A stretch of 64,000 bases of DNA from an uncultured Pseudomonadota bacterium (GTDB lineage Bacteria; Pseudomonadota; Gammaproteobacteria; Burkholderiales; Rhodocyclaceae): contig CAJBDJ010000072.1 of NCBI GenBank assembly GCA_903951825.1, forward strand, positions 1 through 64,000, read 5' to 3'. This document shows positions 8,981 through 19,876 of the stretch, one piece after another. The position numbers and the translations under genes are program-made. The notes beneath the pieces were generated by a model. The model was not told the origin of the DNA. It searched no databases and saw nothing but the letters and a program-made list of their open reading frames with translations. Each line of letters begins with the position of its first letter. Position 1 is the stretch's first letter.

Positions 8981-9290
8981 CCAGCACGGCGAATTCAATT
9001 TCCTGCTCTCGAATGGTGACTGCCTGTTCGCGCACGCCTCGACGCAATTGCACTACATCGTGCGCCGGGCGCCCTTTACGCAGGCTCACATGCAGGATCA
9101 GGACATCACGGTCGATTTCAGCGCACTGACCACCTCGAATGATCGCGTGGCGATTATTGCGACTACGACCCTCACCGACAACGAAGCGTGGATCGGCATG
9201 CCCGCCGGCTCGCTCTGGTGGTTTGAAGACGGGGCGGCGATAGATACCCTGGAAACACGGCCTGACCCGCTGAAAAAAGCAATCGCTTAA
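8979..9290 (+). pseudogene. 3' remnant of a class II glutamine amidotransferase (YafJ-like)
   Basis: The last 103 codons of the open frame match the C-terminal region of YafJ-type class II amidotransferases: FNFLLSNG, STQLHYIVRRAPF, then DQDITVDFS and NDRVAIIAT, LTDNEAW. The N-terminal catalytic part, including the essential Cys2 and the substrate-binding region (about 150 residues), is missing. The open frame continues upstream to about 8862, but those residues are not family-like and carry the promoter of the opposite gene. The stop codon abuts the tatC stop tail to tail. Read as a gene truncated by a rearrangement that brought in the Ig-repeat gene. Confidence 0.8.
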
Positions 9291-10142
9291 TTACTTGCCG
9301 GAGAGATTGCTGAACTCTTTCTCCGCTTTGTCCATTTCAGCATCGAGATCGGCTGCCGGGGCGGCAGTATCTTGGGTGTCACTGGCAGCGGCTGCCTTCT
9401 TTACCGGTCGACTCACCAGATAGCTGGCGACAATACCCAGTTCGTACAAAATACACATTGGTATCGCCAAAGCCAGTTGTGAAACGACATCCGGCGGGGT
9501 CACCACGGCGGCGACGACAAATGCGCCAACGATGAAATACGAACGCCACTCCTTCAGTTTTTCAACCGAGACAACTCCCATCTTGACCATCACGACAAGC
9601 GCCACCGGCACCTCGAAAGCGAGCCCGAAAGCCAGAAACATGGTTATTACAAAGGAAAGATAGGCTTCAATATCAGGTGCCGGCGTGATACTTTTGGGAG
9701 CGAATCCGGCGATAAAACTGAAGACCTGGCCGAAAACAAAAAAGTAGCAAAACGACATGCCAAGGACGAACAAAAGGGTGCTGGACACAATCAGCGGCAC
9801 CCCCAGACGCTTTTCGTGGGCATATAGCCCCGGCGCAATGAATGCCCATACCTGGTAGAGAATAAACGGCAAACTCACCACAAAGGCAACCATCGCCGTC
9901 ACCTTGAGCGGCACCATGAATGGGGTAATCACCCCGATGGCAACCATTTTTGTACCTTCCGGCAAAGCGGCCGTCAACGGCGCCGCGAGAATATCGTAGA
10001 TCGCGCCCGGCCCTGGGTAGAGGCACAAGCAGCCCATGACCACGGCCACCGCAATCAGGCTGTGCAGAAGGCGGTCACGCAGCTCGACCAGATGCGAGAT
10101 AAACGACTCTTCTTGTGCAGCGCTTTCCGGGCCGGCGCTCAT
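9291..10142 (-). CDS. tatC: Sec-independent protein translocase TatC
   Basis: A 283-residue TatC with the usual N-terminal cytoplasmic segment SFISHLVELRDRLL and six membrane helices. TatC, with TatB, recognises twin-arginine signal peptides and organises the translocase at the inner membrane. The C-terminal tail (about 40 residues, Ala/Lys/Asp-rich) is longer than in E. coli. The start overlaps the tatB stop by 4 bases (ATGA). Last gene of the his-hinT-tatABC string; at least one Tat client, the TRAP binding protein at 53338-54426, lies in the window. Confidence 0.97.
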   Translation of the reverse strand: MSAGPESAAQEESFISHLVELRDRLLHSLIAVAVVMGCLCLYPGPGAIYDILAAPLTAALPEGTKMVAIGVITPFMVPLKVTAMVAFVVSLPFILYQVWAFIAPGLYAHEKRLGVPLIVSSTLLFVLGMSFCYFFVFGQVFSFIAGFAPKSITPAPDIEAYLSFVITMFLAFGLAFEVPVALVVMVKMGVVSVEKLKEWRSYFIVGAFVVAAVVTPPDVVSQLALAIPMCILYELGIVASYLVSRPVKKAAAASDTQDTAAPAADLDAEMDKAEKEFSNLSGK

Positions 10143-10489
10143 GCTGCCGGCTTTTCCGGAAGCACTTTGGCCGCCTGCTGGCCGATTTCGGCGATTTCTG
10201 CCGTAATCTGATTAACCGGCGCCTCAAGCAGTGAGCGGGTGCTGTCAAATTCCTGGCGCACGGATTGCTCCATCGCCCGCGCCGAATCAGTCACTTGCGT
10301 TTGCAGCTTTTTCAGCTCATCGAGCTGAATTTCTCGATTGATATCGGACTTGACATCATTAACGTAGCGCTGCGCCCGCCCAAGCAAATGCCCCAGCGTG
10401 CGCGCGACCTTGGGCAGTTTTTCCGGCCCGATAACGAGCAGGGCAACAATGCCGATCACCATCAATTCTGAAAAACCGATATCAAACAT
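10139..10489 (-). CDS. tatB: Sec-independent translocase protein TatB
   Basis: 116 residues: an N-terminal membrane helix starting MFDIGFSELMVIGIVALLV, the Gly-Pro hinge (IGPEKLPKVAR), then an amphipathic and a longer helical tail. The motif MFDIGFSEL marks TatB rather than TatA. It forms the receptor complex with TatC. 58 bases separate it from tatA and it overlaps tatC by 4 bases. Confidence 0.95.
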   Translation of the reverse strand: MFDIGFSELMVIGIVALLVIGPEKLPKVARTLGHLLGRAQRYVNDVKSDINREIQLDELKKLQTQVTDSARAMEQSVRQEFDSTRSLLEAPVNQITAEIAEIGQQAAKVLPEKPAA

Positions 10490-10547
10490 GATTTATGAAG
10501 CAGGGGCGGTTATCGGCACTTGACTTGCCAGCCATAGCCACCAGCCT

Positions 10548-10775
10548 CTAGCTCTTTGTCTTTTCTTTTGCTTCGACATCGATGGTTTGACCGCCAACCT
10601 GTGGGGGTGGCCCCTCTTCCTGCTTATCAACCGTCCCGGCTTCTTTCATTCCATCCTTGAAGCCTTTGACAGCGCCACCCAAATCCTGGCCGACATTGCG
10701 CAGTTTTTTGGTTCCAAAAACCAGCATGACAATGACCAAAACAATCAACCAGTGCCAAATTGAAAAGCTGCCCAT
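10548..10775 (-). CDS. tatA: Sec-independent translocase pore-forming protein TatA
   Basis: 75 residues: a single membrane helix ([20 protein letters not shown]), the FG-T-KKL hinge and an amphipathic helix ([18 protein letters not shown]), then an acidic/polar tail. It polymerises to let folded proteins cross the inner membrane. An AGGAGAG ribosome binding site precedes the start; hinT lies 11 bases upstream. Confidence 0.96.
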   Translation of the reverse strand: MGSFSIWHWLIVLVIVMLVFGTKKLRNVGQDLGGAVKGFKDGMKEAGTVDKQEEGPPPQVGGQTIDVEAKEKTKS

Positions 10776-10786
10776 GGTTATCTCTC

Positions 10787-11137
10787 CTAAATACGTTTAA
10801 GCATGGGACCGACCGGATCAGTCCCACCGACGATATGCACATGCAGGTGCGGTACTTCCTGCTGCCCCACCCGACCCGTATTGATGATGACACGGAAACC
10901 GTCCGGGCTTCCCTGACTGACTGCAATTTCATTGGCCTTGAGAAGGAGTTGTCCAAGTACCAGCCGATCCTCGGCAGCCACCGTCGCCAGCGAAGCGATA
11001 TGTTTTTTCGGAATCACCAGCACATGCACCGGGCGAATCGGGCTGGTGTCCTTGAAGGCGAGAATGTCTTCGTCCTCATAAACTTTCTGGGCCGGGATTT
11101 TTCCTTCAAGTATCCTGCAGAACAGACAATCGCTCAC
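10787..11137 (-). CDS. hinT: HIT family nucleotide hydrolase HinT
   Basis: 116 residues, with CLFCRI near the start and the histidine triad HLHVHIVGG near the end; His of the triad attacks the phosphoramidate bond of adenosine-5'-phosphoramidates. A small cytosolic purine nucleoside phosphoramidase of the HinT (PKCI) branch. It overlaps hisE by 4 bases, a common betaproteobacterial his-tat linkage, so it is probably co-transcribed with both. The first two cysteines (C4, C7) may bind metal as in many HIT proteins. Confidence 0.93.
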   Translation of the reverse strand: MSDCLFCRILEGKIPAQKVYEDEDILAFKDTSPIRPVHVLVIPKKHIASLATVAAEDRLVLGQLLLKANEIAVSQGSPDGFRVIINTGRVGQQEVPHLHVHIVGGTDPVGPMLKRI

Positions 11138-11460
11138 TTGCTGCCCCGCGCCGCCTTTTCGTCGATTCCGGAAATCCCCTCACGCCGCCGCATTTCCTGC
11201 GATACATCTTCAATGCTCAGGCCATAGAAGGCGAGCAGAACCAGGACATGGTAGATCACGTCGGTTGACTCCCAAACCACCTTGAGGCGCTTGCCCTCCT
11301 TGCCGGCCATGATCAATTCGGCGCATTCCTCACCGATTTTCTTGAGAATGGAATCTGGGCCTTCAGAAAACAGCTTGGCCGTGTAGGATTTTTCCGGATC
11401 CGCGTTGCGGCGCGAAGCGAGCGTCTCGGAGAGGCGGTGCAGGATGTCATGCGTGCTCAT
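11134..11460 (-). CDS. hisE: Phosphoribosyl-ATP pyrophosphatase HisE
   Basis: A 108-residue, all-helical MazG-like protein with the metal-binding pattern [13 protein letters not shown] and [13 protein letters not shown]. It hydrolyses phosphoribosyl-ATP to phosphoribosyl-AMP, the second histidine step. It is separate from HisI here, not fused as in enterobacteria. Start and stop overlap hisI and hinT by 4 bases each. Confidence 0.95.
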   Translation of the reverse strand: MSTHDILHRLSETLASRRNADPEKSYTAKLFSEGPDSILKKIGEECAELIMAGKEGKRLKVVWESTDVIYHVLVLLAFYGLSIEDVSQEMRRREGISGIDEKAARGSK

Positions 11461-11858
11461 TTTGCGTAAATTTCCTTAGGGTCTTTCAAAACCGGGTCTG
11501 CGGGAACCCAGAGATCCCCTCTCAATTCGTTGAAAAAGCAACTTTCCCGTCCGGTGTGACAGGCGATACCAGCCACTTGTTCGATCGCCAGCAACAATAC
11601 GTCACCATCACAATCGGTGCGAATGGACTTCACTTTCTGGTAGTGACCGGATTCTTCACCCTTGCGCCACAGCCGTTTGCGCGAACGCGACCAGTATACC
11701 GCGTTGCCGCAGCGGACTGTTTCCTGCAAGGCGTCTCGATTCATGAAGGCGAACATGACAACGCGACCGCCTGAATCCTGGGCAATTGCCGGAATCATGC
11801 CATCGGCGTCCCACTTGAGGGCGTCCAGCCAAGGCAAGTCGTAGTTCAGATCGCTCAC
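11457..11858 (-). CDS. hisI: Phosphoribosyl-AMP cyclohydrolase HisI
   Basis: 133 residues from the GTG at 11858, chosen because it forms a GTGA overlap with the hisF stop; an in-frame ATG 7 codons upstream lies inside hisF. Family motifs are the [16 protein letters not shown] segment and the zinc ligands in the TDCDGD and [10 protein letters not shown] regions. It opens the purine ring of phosphoribosyl-AMP, third step of histidine synthesis. Monofunctional. Confidence 0.94.
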   Translation of the reverse strand: MSDLNYDLPWLDALKWDADGMIPAIAQDSGGRVVMFAFMNRDALQETVRCGNAVYWSRSRKRLWRKGEESGHYQKVKSIRTDCDGDVLLLAIEQVAGIACHTGRESCFFNELRGDLWVPADPVLKDPKEIYAK

Positions 11859-12613
11859 AAGCGGACTTCTATGCCGCAACCGACCATGAATTCCTTGGCC
11901 TGGCGCACGGTGTATTCGCCAAAATGAAAAATCGAGGCGGCCAGAACGGCATCGGCATGACCATCGGTTATGCCGTCGGCGAGGTGCTGCAGATTACCGA
12001 CGCCACCGGATGCGATCACCGGAATTTTTACGTTATCGGACACAGCGCGCGTCAACGCCAGATCAAAGCCATTTTTGGTGCCATCACGATCCATGCTGGT
12101 CAGCAGGATTTCTCCGGCACCCAACATTTCAACCCGCTTTGCCCAATCAAGCGCATCCAAACCTGTATCGTTTCGCCCGCCGTGGGTAAAGACATGCCAT
12201 TTACCTGGCGCAATCTGCTTCGCATCAATCGCTACAACGATGCACTGTGAGCCGACCTTGCTGGAGGCGTCGAAGATCAACTCGGGATTGAGCACGGCAG
12301 CCGTATTCATCGACACCTTGTCAGCACCGGCGTTGAGCAAACGGCGAACGTCCGCAACCTGGCGCACGCCACCGCCGACGGTCAGCGGGATAAAAACCTG
12401 CGCAGCGCAGGCTTCGATGATGTGCAAAATGAGGTCGCGCTGATCGGAAGAAGCGGTGATATCGAGGAAAGTGACTTCGTCGGCTCCTTGCTCGTCGTAA
12501 CGACGGGCAATTTCAATAGGGTCGCCAGCATCGCGCAAATCAACGAAATTAGTCCCTTTGACAACGCGCCCTGCCGTTACGTCGAGGCAGGGAATGATTC
12601 GCTTGGCGAGCAT
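11855..12613 (-). CDS. hisF: Imidazole glycerol phosphate synthase subunit HisF
   Basis: A 252-residue (beta/alpha)8 barrel beginning [20 protein letters not shown], with catalytic Asp in CLDV and in MDRDGTK, and phosphate-binding loops TVGGGV and IASGGVG. It joins ammonia from HisH to PRFAR, giving imidazole glycerol phosphate and AICAR. It overlaps hisA by one base and hisI by 4. Confidence 0.97.
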   Translation of the reverse strand: MLAKRIIPCLDVTAGRVVKGTNFVDLRDAGDPIEIARRYDEQGADEVTFLDITASSDQRDLILHIIEACAAQVFIPLTVGGGVRQVADVRRLLNAGADKVSMNTAAVLNPELIFDASSKVGSQCIVVAIDAKQIAPGKWHVFTHGGRNDTGLDALDWAKRVEMLGAGEILLTSMDRDGTKNGFDLALTRAVSDNVKIPVIASGGVGNLQHLADGITDGHADAVLAASIFHFGEYTVRQAKEFMVGCGIEVRL

Positions 12614-13353
12614 CAGCGACCCAGCTCGTCGGCCATTTTCTGCGCCGTCTTGAAATCGAGCGAGCCATCATAGACAGCACGTCCGGCAATGGTAGCAACG
12701 ACGCCCTCGCCTTCAACCTCGCACAACGCCTTGATGTCTTCGAGGCGCGACAAGCCACCGGAGGCAATCACCGGAATGGTCAAAGCCTGCGCCAGTCGAA
12801 CCGTCGCTTCGATGTTGATACCGGAAAGCATCCCGTCGCGGCCGATATCGGTGTAAATGATCGACTCAACACCATAATCTTCAAATTTCTTGCCAAGATC
12901 GACGACATCGTGACCAGTCAGCTTCGACCAGCCATCGGTCGCCACTTTGCCATCTCTGGCATCAAGACCAACGATGATGTGGCCGGGAAAGGCGGTACAG
13001 GCATCATGCAGAAAACCGGGATTCTTGACCGCCGCAGTGCCGATGATGACGTAAGTCAAGCCATCATCAAGACAGCGCTCGATGGTATCGAGGTCACGAA
13101 TGCCGCCGCCCAGTTGTACGGGGATATCGTTACCGACCACCCTGAGAATGGCTTTAATCGCCGATTCGTTTTTCGGCTTACCGGCAAAAGCACCGTTGAG
13201 ATCGACGAGGTGCAGGCGGCGAGCACCTTGGGCGACCCAATGCCGAGCCATCTCGGACGGGCTATCGGAGAATACGGTGGCCTGTTCCATGAGGCCTTGC
13301 TTGAGACGGACACATTGGCCGTCCTTGAGATCGATCGCGGGAATAATCAGCAT
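12613..13353 (-). CDS. hisA: ProFAR isomerase HisA
   Basis: A 246-residue barrel isomerase starting [20 protein letters not shown], with the catalytic Asp in AIDL and the second in YTDIGRDGM, and phosphate-binding loops LGGGIRD and IASGGLS. It isomerises ProFAR to PRFAR. It is a paralogue of the adjacent hisF, both built from two half-barrels. 37 bases separate it from hisH. Confidence 0.97.
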   Translation of the reverse strand: MLIIPAIDLKDGQCVRLKQGLMEQATVFSDSPSEMARHWVAQGARRLHLVDLNGAFAGKPKNESAIKAILRVVGNDIPVQLGGGIRDLDTIERCLDDGLTYVIIGTAAVKNPGFLHDACTAFPGHIIVGLDARDGKVATDGWSKLTGHDVVDLGKKFEDYGVESIIYTDIGRDGMLSGINIEATVRLAQALTIPVIASGGLSRLEDIKALCEVEGEGVVATIAGRAVYDGSLDFKTAQKMADELGR

Positions 13354-13390
13354 GGGATGTCAGGGGGAGTTAAAACTCTGATAAAGCAAT

Positions 13391-14035
13391 TCAGGGGCGC
13401 CACTCAACAAAATTTTTCAGCAGTTGCAAGCCGTCGCGCGCACTTTTCTCGGGGTGGAATTGAACCGCAAAGATATTATCCCGCGCCACGGCGCAGGTAA
13501 AGGGGACACCGTATTCCGCCACACCGGCAACCAGTGTTGTATCAGCCGGTTGCACGCAGTAGCTATGTACGAAATAAAAGCGCGCGGCGTCAGTGATGTT
13601 GGCCCACAACGAATGCGGCTTTTGCGCAACGTTATTCCAGCCCATATGCGGCACCTTGAGGCGTTGACTATCGGCGCCAAACATTTGGGAATCGGGGAAG
13701 CGCCTGACTTCACCGGAAAAAACGCCCAAGCCGGCAACATCGCCTTCGTCGCTGTGCGCGAAAAGCATTTGCAGGCCGATGCAAATGCCGAGAAACGGCT
13801 TGTCCCTGGCGGCCGCGAGTACCGCTGAACGCAAACCGCGCGCATCGAGTTCGCGCATACAGTCCGGCATCGCGCCCTGGCCGGGGAAAACCACTCGTCC
13901 GGCAGCCGCCACCACCGCCGGATCTGCCGTCACGACCACCTGCTGGCTACCGGCAACATGCGCCAGCGCCTTCGACACCGAGCGCAGGTTGCCCATGCCG
14001 TAGTCAATGACCGCAACGATGTTGGCGGAATTCAC
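13391..14035 (-). CDS. hisH: Imidazole glycerol phosphate synthase glutaminase HisH
   Basis: A 214-residue class I glutamine amidotransferase. The oxyanion strand is [12 protein letters not shown], the nucleophile elbow is [10 protein letters not shown] with the catalytic Cys, and the His-Glu pair is in VQFHPEKS. It releases ammonia from glutamine and channels it to HisF. The start overlaps the hisB stop by 4 bases. Confidence 0.96.
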   Translation of the reverse strand: MNSANIVAVIDYGMGNLRSVSKALAHVAGSQQVVVTADPAVVAAAGRVVFPGQGAMPDCMRELDARGLRSAVLAAARDKPFLGICIGLQMLFAHSDEGDVAGLGVFSGEVRRFPDSQMFGADSQRLKVPHMGWNNVAQKPHSLWANITDAARFYFVHSYCVQPADTTLVAGVAEYGVPFTCAVARDNIFAVQFHPEKSARDGLQLLKNFVEWRP

Positions 14036-14619
14036 AACGCACCTTTCGTTGACGGCATGACGCCGGCACTGCGCGGATCGAACGTTATCGCCATGCGCAG
14101 GGCGCGGGCGAAGGCCTTGAATAGCGTTTCTGCCTGATGGTGGGCATTGACGCCACGCAGATTGTCGATGTGCAGCGTTATCCCGGCGTGATTGACAAGC
14201 CCCTGAAAGAACTCATTAATCAGGTCAACATCGAACTGGCCGATCATCGCCCGCGTGAAGGGCACACTGAAGACCAGCCCCGGACGCCCGGAAAGATCGA
14301 CGACAACGCGCGAGAGCGCCTCATCGAGCGGCACGTAGGCGTGGCCGTAGCGAGTCAGCCCTTTCTTGTCGCCCCAGGCCTTGGCCAGCGCCTGACCGAT
14401 GGTGATGCCGATATCTTCAACCGTGTGATGCGCGTCAATGTGCAAATCGCCGTGCGCCTCGACGTCGAGATCGATCAGACCGTGCCGGGCGATCTGGTCG
14501 AGCATGTGATCGAGAAAAGGAACGCCCGTGGCAAACCTGCCCTGACCGCTACCATCGAGATCGAGGCGCACGTTAATCTGCGTCTCCAAGGTGTTGCGCG
14601 TGATTTCAGCTTGCCGCAT
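14032..14619 (-). CDS. hisB: Imidazoleglycerol-phosphate dehydratase HisB
   Basis: 195 residues from the ATG giving [13 protein letters not shown], the usual family start and length; the frame is open further upstream, where starts would overlap the divergent hisC leader. The metal-binding motifs are [25 protein letters not shown] and NHAGITLHI, with histidines binding two Mn ions. It is a monofunctional dehydratase; the histidinol-phosphatase domain found in enterobacteria is absent, so that step must be encoded elsewhere. Because hisC upstream is flipped, hisB is the first gene of its own transcript and needs a promoter within 14620-14697. Confidence 0.95.
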   Translation of the reverse strand: MRQAEITRNTLETQINVRLDLDGSGQGRFATGVPFLDHMLDQIARHGLIDLDVEAHGDLHIDAHHTVEDIGITIGQALAKAWGDKKGLTRYGHAYVPLDEALSRVVVDLSGRPGLVFSVPFTRAMIGQFDVDLINEFFQGLVNHAGITLHIDNLRGVNAHHQAETLFKAFARALRMAITFDPRSAGVMPSTKGAL

Positions 14620-14645
14620 GGATGTGGGCTCAAGAGGCGTTAAAT

Positions 14646-14670
14646 GGGCGACCATGATACCATTTCGCCC
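14646..14670. promoter_or_regulatory. Inverted repeat between divergent hisB and hisC
   Basis: GGGCGA (14646-14651) and TCGCCC (14665-14670) form 6-base arms around 13 bases, in the 78-base gap that must hold the promoters of both genes. It could be an operator or chance; no convincing sigma-70 hexamers were found on either strand here. Confidence 0.25.
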
Positions 14671-14697
14671 TACTTTTACGCCTTTCGTGAGCATCCC

Positions 14698-15768
14698 ATG
14701 AGTCGCTTCTGGAGCCAGGTCGTACACGACCTCACCCCGTACGTACCGGGCGAGCAGCCCAAAATCCCCGGGCTGATCAAGCTCAACACCAACGAAAATC
14801 CTTTTCCGCCATCACCCAGGGTACTGGCAGCGATTCAGGCGGAGCTCGGCGACGATGCCGGTTGCCTCAGGCGTTATCCCGATCCCAACGCCGACCTGCT
14901 GAAAAACGCCATCGCCCGGCAGCATGGTCTCACGGCACGGCAGGTTTTTGTCGGCAACGGCTCTGACGAAGTGCTGGCTCATGCCTTTCAGGCACTGCTT
15001 AAACACGAACAGGCGATTCTCTTTCCCGATATCACCTACAGTTTTTATCCGGTGTATTGCGGACTCTATGGCGTTGACTACCGCACGGTTCCGCTCGCCG
15101 ACGATTTCAGCATCAATCCGCTGGATTATTGCGGGCAGTCAAATGGCGGCATCATTTTCCCCAATCCCAACGCACCCACCGGTTGCCTGCTAGCACTCGA
15201 CGCCATCGAGCAAATACTGCAGGCCAACCCGAATTCGGTTGTGATCGTTGATGAGGCCTACGTCAATTTCGGGGGAAAAACCGCCATTCCGCTGGTCGAC
15301 CGCTACGACAACCTGCTGGTCATCCACACGCTTTCGAAAGCGTGCTCACTGGCTGGCCTGCGCGTCGGTTTTGCGCTCGGCCATAAGGATTTGATCGCCG
15401 CCCTCGAACGTGTCAAAAACAGCTTCAACTCCTACCCGCTCGACCGTCTGGCCATCGTCGGGGCAACAGCCGCGATTGAAGATGCGGCATATTACGAGGC
15501 CAACTCTCAAACCGTCATCGCAACCCGCGAGCAACTGATCGGTGCACTCTGTACACTCGGCTTCGAGGTACTCCCTTCAGCCGCCAATTTCGTCTTCGCC
15601 CGCCACCTGCATCATGATGCCGCCCGCCTGGCCAGCGATCTGCGCGACAAAAAAATCATCGTTCGCCACTTCAAGCTGCCTCGCATCGACCAATTTTTAC
15701 GTATTACGGTCGGCACAGCAGCAGAGTGCACCATCCTGAGTGATACATTGCGCGAACTTCTGGGCTGA
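14698..15768 (+). CDS. hisC: Histidinol-phosphate aminotransferase HisC
   Basis: 356 residues from ATG 14698 (MSRFWSQVV), the usual family start; an ATG 18 codons upstream is less likely. A fold-type I PLP enzyme: [12 protein letters not shown] substrate loop, GNGSDE phosphate-cup motif, [15 protein letters not shown], and the PLP lysine in [15 protein letters not shown]. It transaminates imidazole acetol phosphate with glutamate. It lies between hisD and hisB, its usual place in betaproteobacterial his operons, but on the opposite strand from every other his gene here. Confidence 0.95.
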   Translation: MSRFWSQVVHDLTPYVPGEQPKIPGLIKLNTNENPFPPSPRVLAAIQAELGDDAGCLRRYPDPNADLLKNAIARQHGLTARQVFVGNGSDEVLAHAFQALLKHEQAILFPDITYSFYPVYCGLYGVDYRTVPLADDFSINPLDYCGQSNGGIIFPNPNAPTGCLLALDAIEQILQANPNSVVIVDEAYVNFGGKTAIPLVDRYDNLLVIHTLSKACSLAGLRVGFALGHKDLIAALERVKNSFNSYPLDRLAIVGATAAIEDAAYYEANSQTVIATREQLIGALCTLGFEVLPSAANFVFARHLHHDAARLASDLRDKKIIVRHFKLPRIDQFLRITVGTAAECTILSDTLRELLG

Positions 15769-15875
15769 TCAAACGCGGTCACACAAGCCAAGTCCGCTAC
15801 CGCTACCGGCACCAATCAACCATAACGAATTCGGCCTGATGATTTCGTGCGTTCTGCGATCCTGGCCTTTGCGTC

Positions 15876-17177
15876 TCAATTTTCCAGCCGCAACTCGGCT
15901 GATTTGGCGTGTGCGGGCAAACCCTCGCCATGCGCCAGCGTCGAAGCGATGCGACCTAGCGTTTGCGCGCCGGCCTTTGAAACCTTGATCAGGCTGGTGC
16001 GCTTCTGAAAGTCATAGACACCGAGCGGCGATGAAAAACGCGCGCTGCCTGAAGTCGGCAAAACGTGATTGGGCCCGGCGCAGTAATCGCCAAGTGATTC
16101 GGACGTGTAATGACCGATGAAGATGGCGCCGGCATGGTGAATTTTGTCCACCCAGGGATCGGGATCGGCGAGCGCCAGTTCAAGGTGTTCCGGCGCAACG
16201 CGATTGGCAATCGCCATCGCTTCGTCAAGATCGCGCACAAGAATGAAGGCGCCACGATCCGTCAACGAGGCTTCGATGACAGCACGGCGTGGCATCGTCG
16301 GCAGCAGTTTATCGATGCTCGCCTGCACCTGGTCGATGAAACTGGCATCGGTACAGATCAGGATGGACTGCGCCAGTTCATCGTGCTCGGCCTGCGAAAA
16401 AAGATCCATCGCCACCCAGTCCGGATTGCCTGAACCATCCGACACCACCAGAATTTCCGACGGGCCGGCGACCATGTCGATACCCACCACACCGAACACC
16501 CGGCGCTTGGCCGTCGCCACATAGGCATTACCAGGGCCGACGATCTTGTCCACTTGGGGCACCGTCTGCGTACCGTAAGCCAGCGCGCCAACCGCCTGCG
16601 CACCGCCGATGGTGAAAACACGATCGACGCCGGCCAGACAGGCCGCCGCCAGCACCAGCTGGTTTTTCTCGCCATCCGGGGTGGGCACCACCATGATCAG
16701 TTCTTTGACGCCCGCCACCTTGGCCGGAATCGCATTCATCAACACGGATGACGGATACGCTGCCTTGCCGCCCGGTACGTAGAGGCCAACGCGATCAAGC
16801 GGAGTCACCATCTGGCCGAGCATGGTGCCATCGGCCTCGGTGTAAGACCAGCTCTCGAGGCGCTGCCGTTGGTGGTAAGCACGCACACGGCCGGCGGCGG
16901 CCTCCAGGGCGGCACGGCGATCAGCAGGCAGTTGCTCGAGCGCCTGCTGCATTTCTGCCTTTGATAATTCGAGCTCGGCCATGCTGGCAACACTCAAGCG
17001 GTCGAACTGGTTGCTGTAGTCAACGACAGCCGCATCGCCATGTACTTTCACGGCAGCCAGAATGGCAGTCACCGTGCGTTCAATTGCTTCATCAGCCGCC
17101 GCTTCGAAAGCCAGCAGCGCATCCATTTTCGTCTTGAAATCGGCGTCTAGCGTCGCCAGTCGTTTAATCGCGACCAT
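15876..17177 (-). CDS. hisD: Histidinol dehydrogenase HisD
   Basis: A 433-residue zinc NAD-dependent enzyme making the last two oxidations from histidinol to histidine. Conserved stretches include [45 protein letters not shown] and FSQAEHDE, with the zinc/catalytic residues in the AEHDE and APEHLEL regions. It follows hisG by 5 bases. 107 bases separate its stop from the end of hisC; I see no strong terminator there. Confidence 0.97.
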   Translation of the reverse strand: MVAIKRLATLDADFKTKMDALLAFEAAADEAIERTVTAILAAVKVHGDAAVVDYSNQFDRLSVASMAELELSKAEMQQALEQLPADRRAALEAAAGRVRAYHQRQRLESWSYTEADGTMLGQMVTPLDRVGLYVPGGKAAYPSSVLMNAIPAKVAGVKELIMVVPTPDGEKNQLVLAAACLAGVDRVFTIGGAQAVGALAYGTQTVPQVDKIVGPGNAYVATAKRRVFGVVGIDMVAGPSEILVVSDGSGNPDWVAMDLFSQAEHDELAQSILICTDASFIDQVQASIDKLLPTMPRRAVIEASLTDRGAFILVRDLDEAMAIANRVAPEHLELALADPDPWVDKIHHAGAIFIGHYTSESLGDYCAGPNHVLPTSGSARFSSPLGVYDFQKRTSLIKVSKAGAQTLGRIASTLAHGEGLPAHAKSAELRLEN

Positions 17178-17182
17178 CAGTT

Positions 17183-17827
17183 CTACCTCTCCACCGCCCG
17201 TGCGAAGGCGTCGATAATCGGTTGCAGTGTTTCGCGCTTGACCTTGAGTGAAGCCTGATTGACAACCAAACGGGATGAAATCTCCATGATGTCCTCAACC
17301 GCCACCAACTTGTTCGCTTTCAAGGTGCCCCCGGTAGACACCAAGTCGACAATCGCATCAGCCAGACCGGCCAAGGGCGCCAGCTCCATTGAACCGTAGA
17401 GCTTGATCAAGTCAATATGGACGCCCTTGCTGGCGAAATGTTCGCGCGCCATCTTGGTGTATTTGCTCGCCACTTTAAGGCGGTTACCTTGACGTACCGC
17501 CCTCGCATAGTCGAAACCTTCGGGCACGGCAACCATCATCCGGCACTTGGCAATCTTCAAGTCGAGTGGCGAATAGAGCCCCTCACCACCATGCTCGATC
17601 AAGACATCCCTGCCGGCGACACCGATATCTGAAGCTCCGTACTGGACATAAGTCGGCACATCAGTAGCGCGAACGATGACCACCCGGACACCCGGATGAT
17701 TGGTTTCAATAATCAGCTTGCGCGAGGTTTCCGGATGTTCGGTGGGAACGATACCGGCGGCAGCCAACAGGGGCAGCGTCTCGTCAAAAATTCGGCCCTT
17801 GGAGAGCGCAATAGTGATGCCGTTCAC
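17183..17827 (-). CDS. hisG: ATP phosphoribosyltransferase, short form HisG
   Basis: 214 residues: the short HisG(S) form, with the catalytic domains ([33 protein letters not shown] for PRPP) but without the C-terminal histidine-binding domain of the 300-residue long form. HisG(S) enzymes need HisZ for activity and feedback control; HisZ is not in this window. First committed step of histidine synthesis. It is followed 5 bases later by hisD. The csp gene upstream ends in a terminator, so hisG should have its own promoter in 17828-17905. Confidence 0.95.
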   Translation of the reverse strand: MNGITIALSKGRIFDETLPLLAAAGIVPTEHPETSRKLIIETNHPGVRVVIVRATDVPTYVQYGASDIGVAGRDVLIEHGGEGLYSPLDLKIAKCRMMVAVPEGFDYARAVRQGNRLKVASKYTKMAREHFASKGVHIDLIKLYGSMELAPLAGLADAIVDLVSTGGTLKANKLVAVEDIMEISSRLVVNQASLKVKRETLQPIIDAFARAVER

Positions 17828-17905
17828 AGGGATTCTCGAAGAAAAATTTGGATTTTACTGTAAAGCAAAGCGCTGCCCGTTCGCGGGATTGCCTGCCTGT
17901 TAACG

Positions 17906-17929
17906 AAAAAAGCCCGGATGACCGGGCTT
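17906..17929 (-). terminator. Rho-independent terminator of the cold-shock gene
   Basis: On the minus strand AAGCCCGG and CCGGGCTT form an 8-bp stem with a 4-base loop, followed by a run of T. It lies 20 bases after the csp stop and separates it from hisG. Confidence 0.85.
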
Positions 17930-17949
17930 CTGCGCTTGCAACGACCGCT

Positions 17950-18153
17950 TTATTCCGGACGGATGTTTGCAGCTTGCTTGCCCTTCGGGCCAGTGACGAT
18001 GTCGAACGTCACTTTTTGATTTTCGGCAAGGGTCTTGAATCCGTTGCCTTGAATTGCCGAGAAGTGAGCGAAGAGATCTTCGCCCCCATCAGACGGGGAG
18101 ATAAAACCAAAACCTTTGGAGTCGTTGAACCACTTGACGGTACCGTTTGCCAT
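17950..18153 (-). CDS. CspA family cold shock protein
   Basis: 67 residues from the ATG giving [11 protein letters not shown], with AGGAAG upstream. It contains both RNA-binding motifs: KGFGFI (RNP1) and DLFAHFSAI (RNP2, Phe/His). Such small OB-fold proteins bind single-stranded RNA and melt structures at low temperature or during growth. Its transcript has a long leader and its own terminator, as usual for csp genes. It sits between murA and hisG, which normally are near neighbours in this gene string, so it is a single-gene insertion in that context. Confidence 0.95.
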   Translation of the reverse strand: MANGTVKWFNDSKGFGFISPSDGGEDLFAHFSAIQGNGFKTLAENQKVTFDIVTGPKGKQAANIRPE

Positions 18154-18178
18154 TTGAAACTTCCTAAGAAAAAATAAC

Positions 18179-18190
18179 GGGCATATGCCC
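18179..18190 (-). promoter_or_regulatory. 12-bp palindrome in the csp leader
   Basis: The sequence GGGCATATGCCC is a perfect palindrome 25 bases before the csp start codon, with T-rich flanks on the transcript. It can fold as a short hairpin with an AUAU loop just upstream of the ribosome binding site, or serve as a protein site. Confidence 0.4.
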
Positions 18191-18276
18191 AAAAAATACG
18201 AGAATCAAGACCTAGGAACTGACAAACCGACGTACGGCGCAGGAACAAAACACTGGCTGGAAATCCCGAAGCGGTG

Positions 18277-18305
18277 AGTATGCCTTGTAATTGGCAATCA
18301 TCCAA
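18277..18305 (-). promoter_or_regulatory. Possible csp promoter
   Basis: TTGGAT (18300-18305), a 17-base spacer and CATACT (18277-18282) on the minus strand. This would give a leader of about 115-120 bases, similar to cspA-type genes. The hexamers are weak (3/6 and 4/6), so this is tentative. Confidence 0.3.
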
Positions 18306-18382
18306 GATTTTTTTAGTTTTTTTAAATGCTTTCCACTGTCGGCCGCAAACCTTGCCGGTTTTCAGCGCATGAACGGCAGCAA

Positions 18383-19871
<1,489 letters not shown>

Positions 19872-19876
19872 AATTC

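Noticed and set aside
14620-14727. Longer hisB start (36 extra codons)
   Set aside because: The usual family start [13 protein letters not shown] is present and the extension would overlap the hisC start region.
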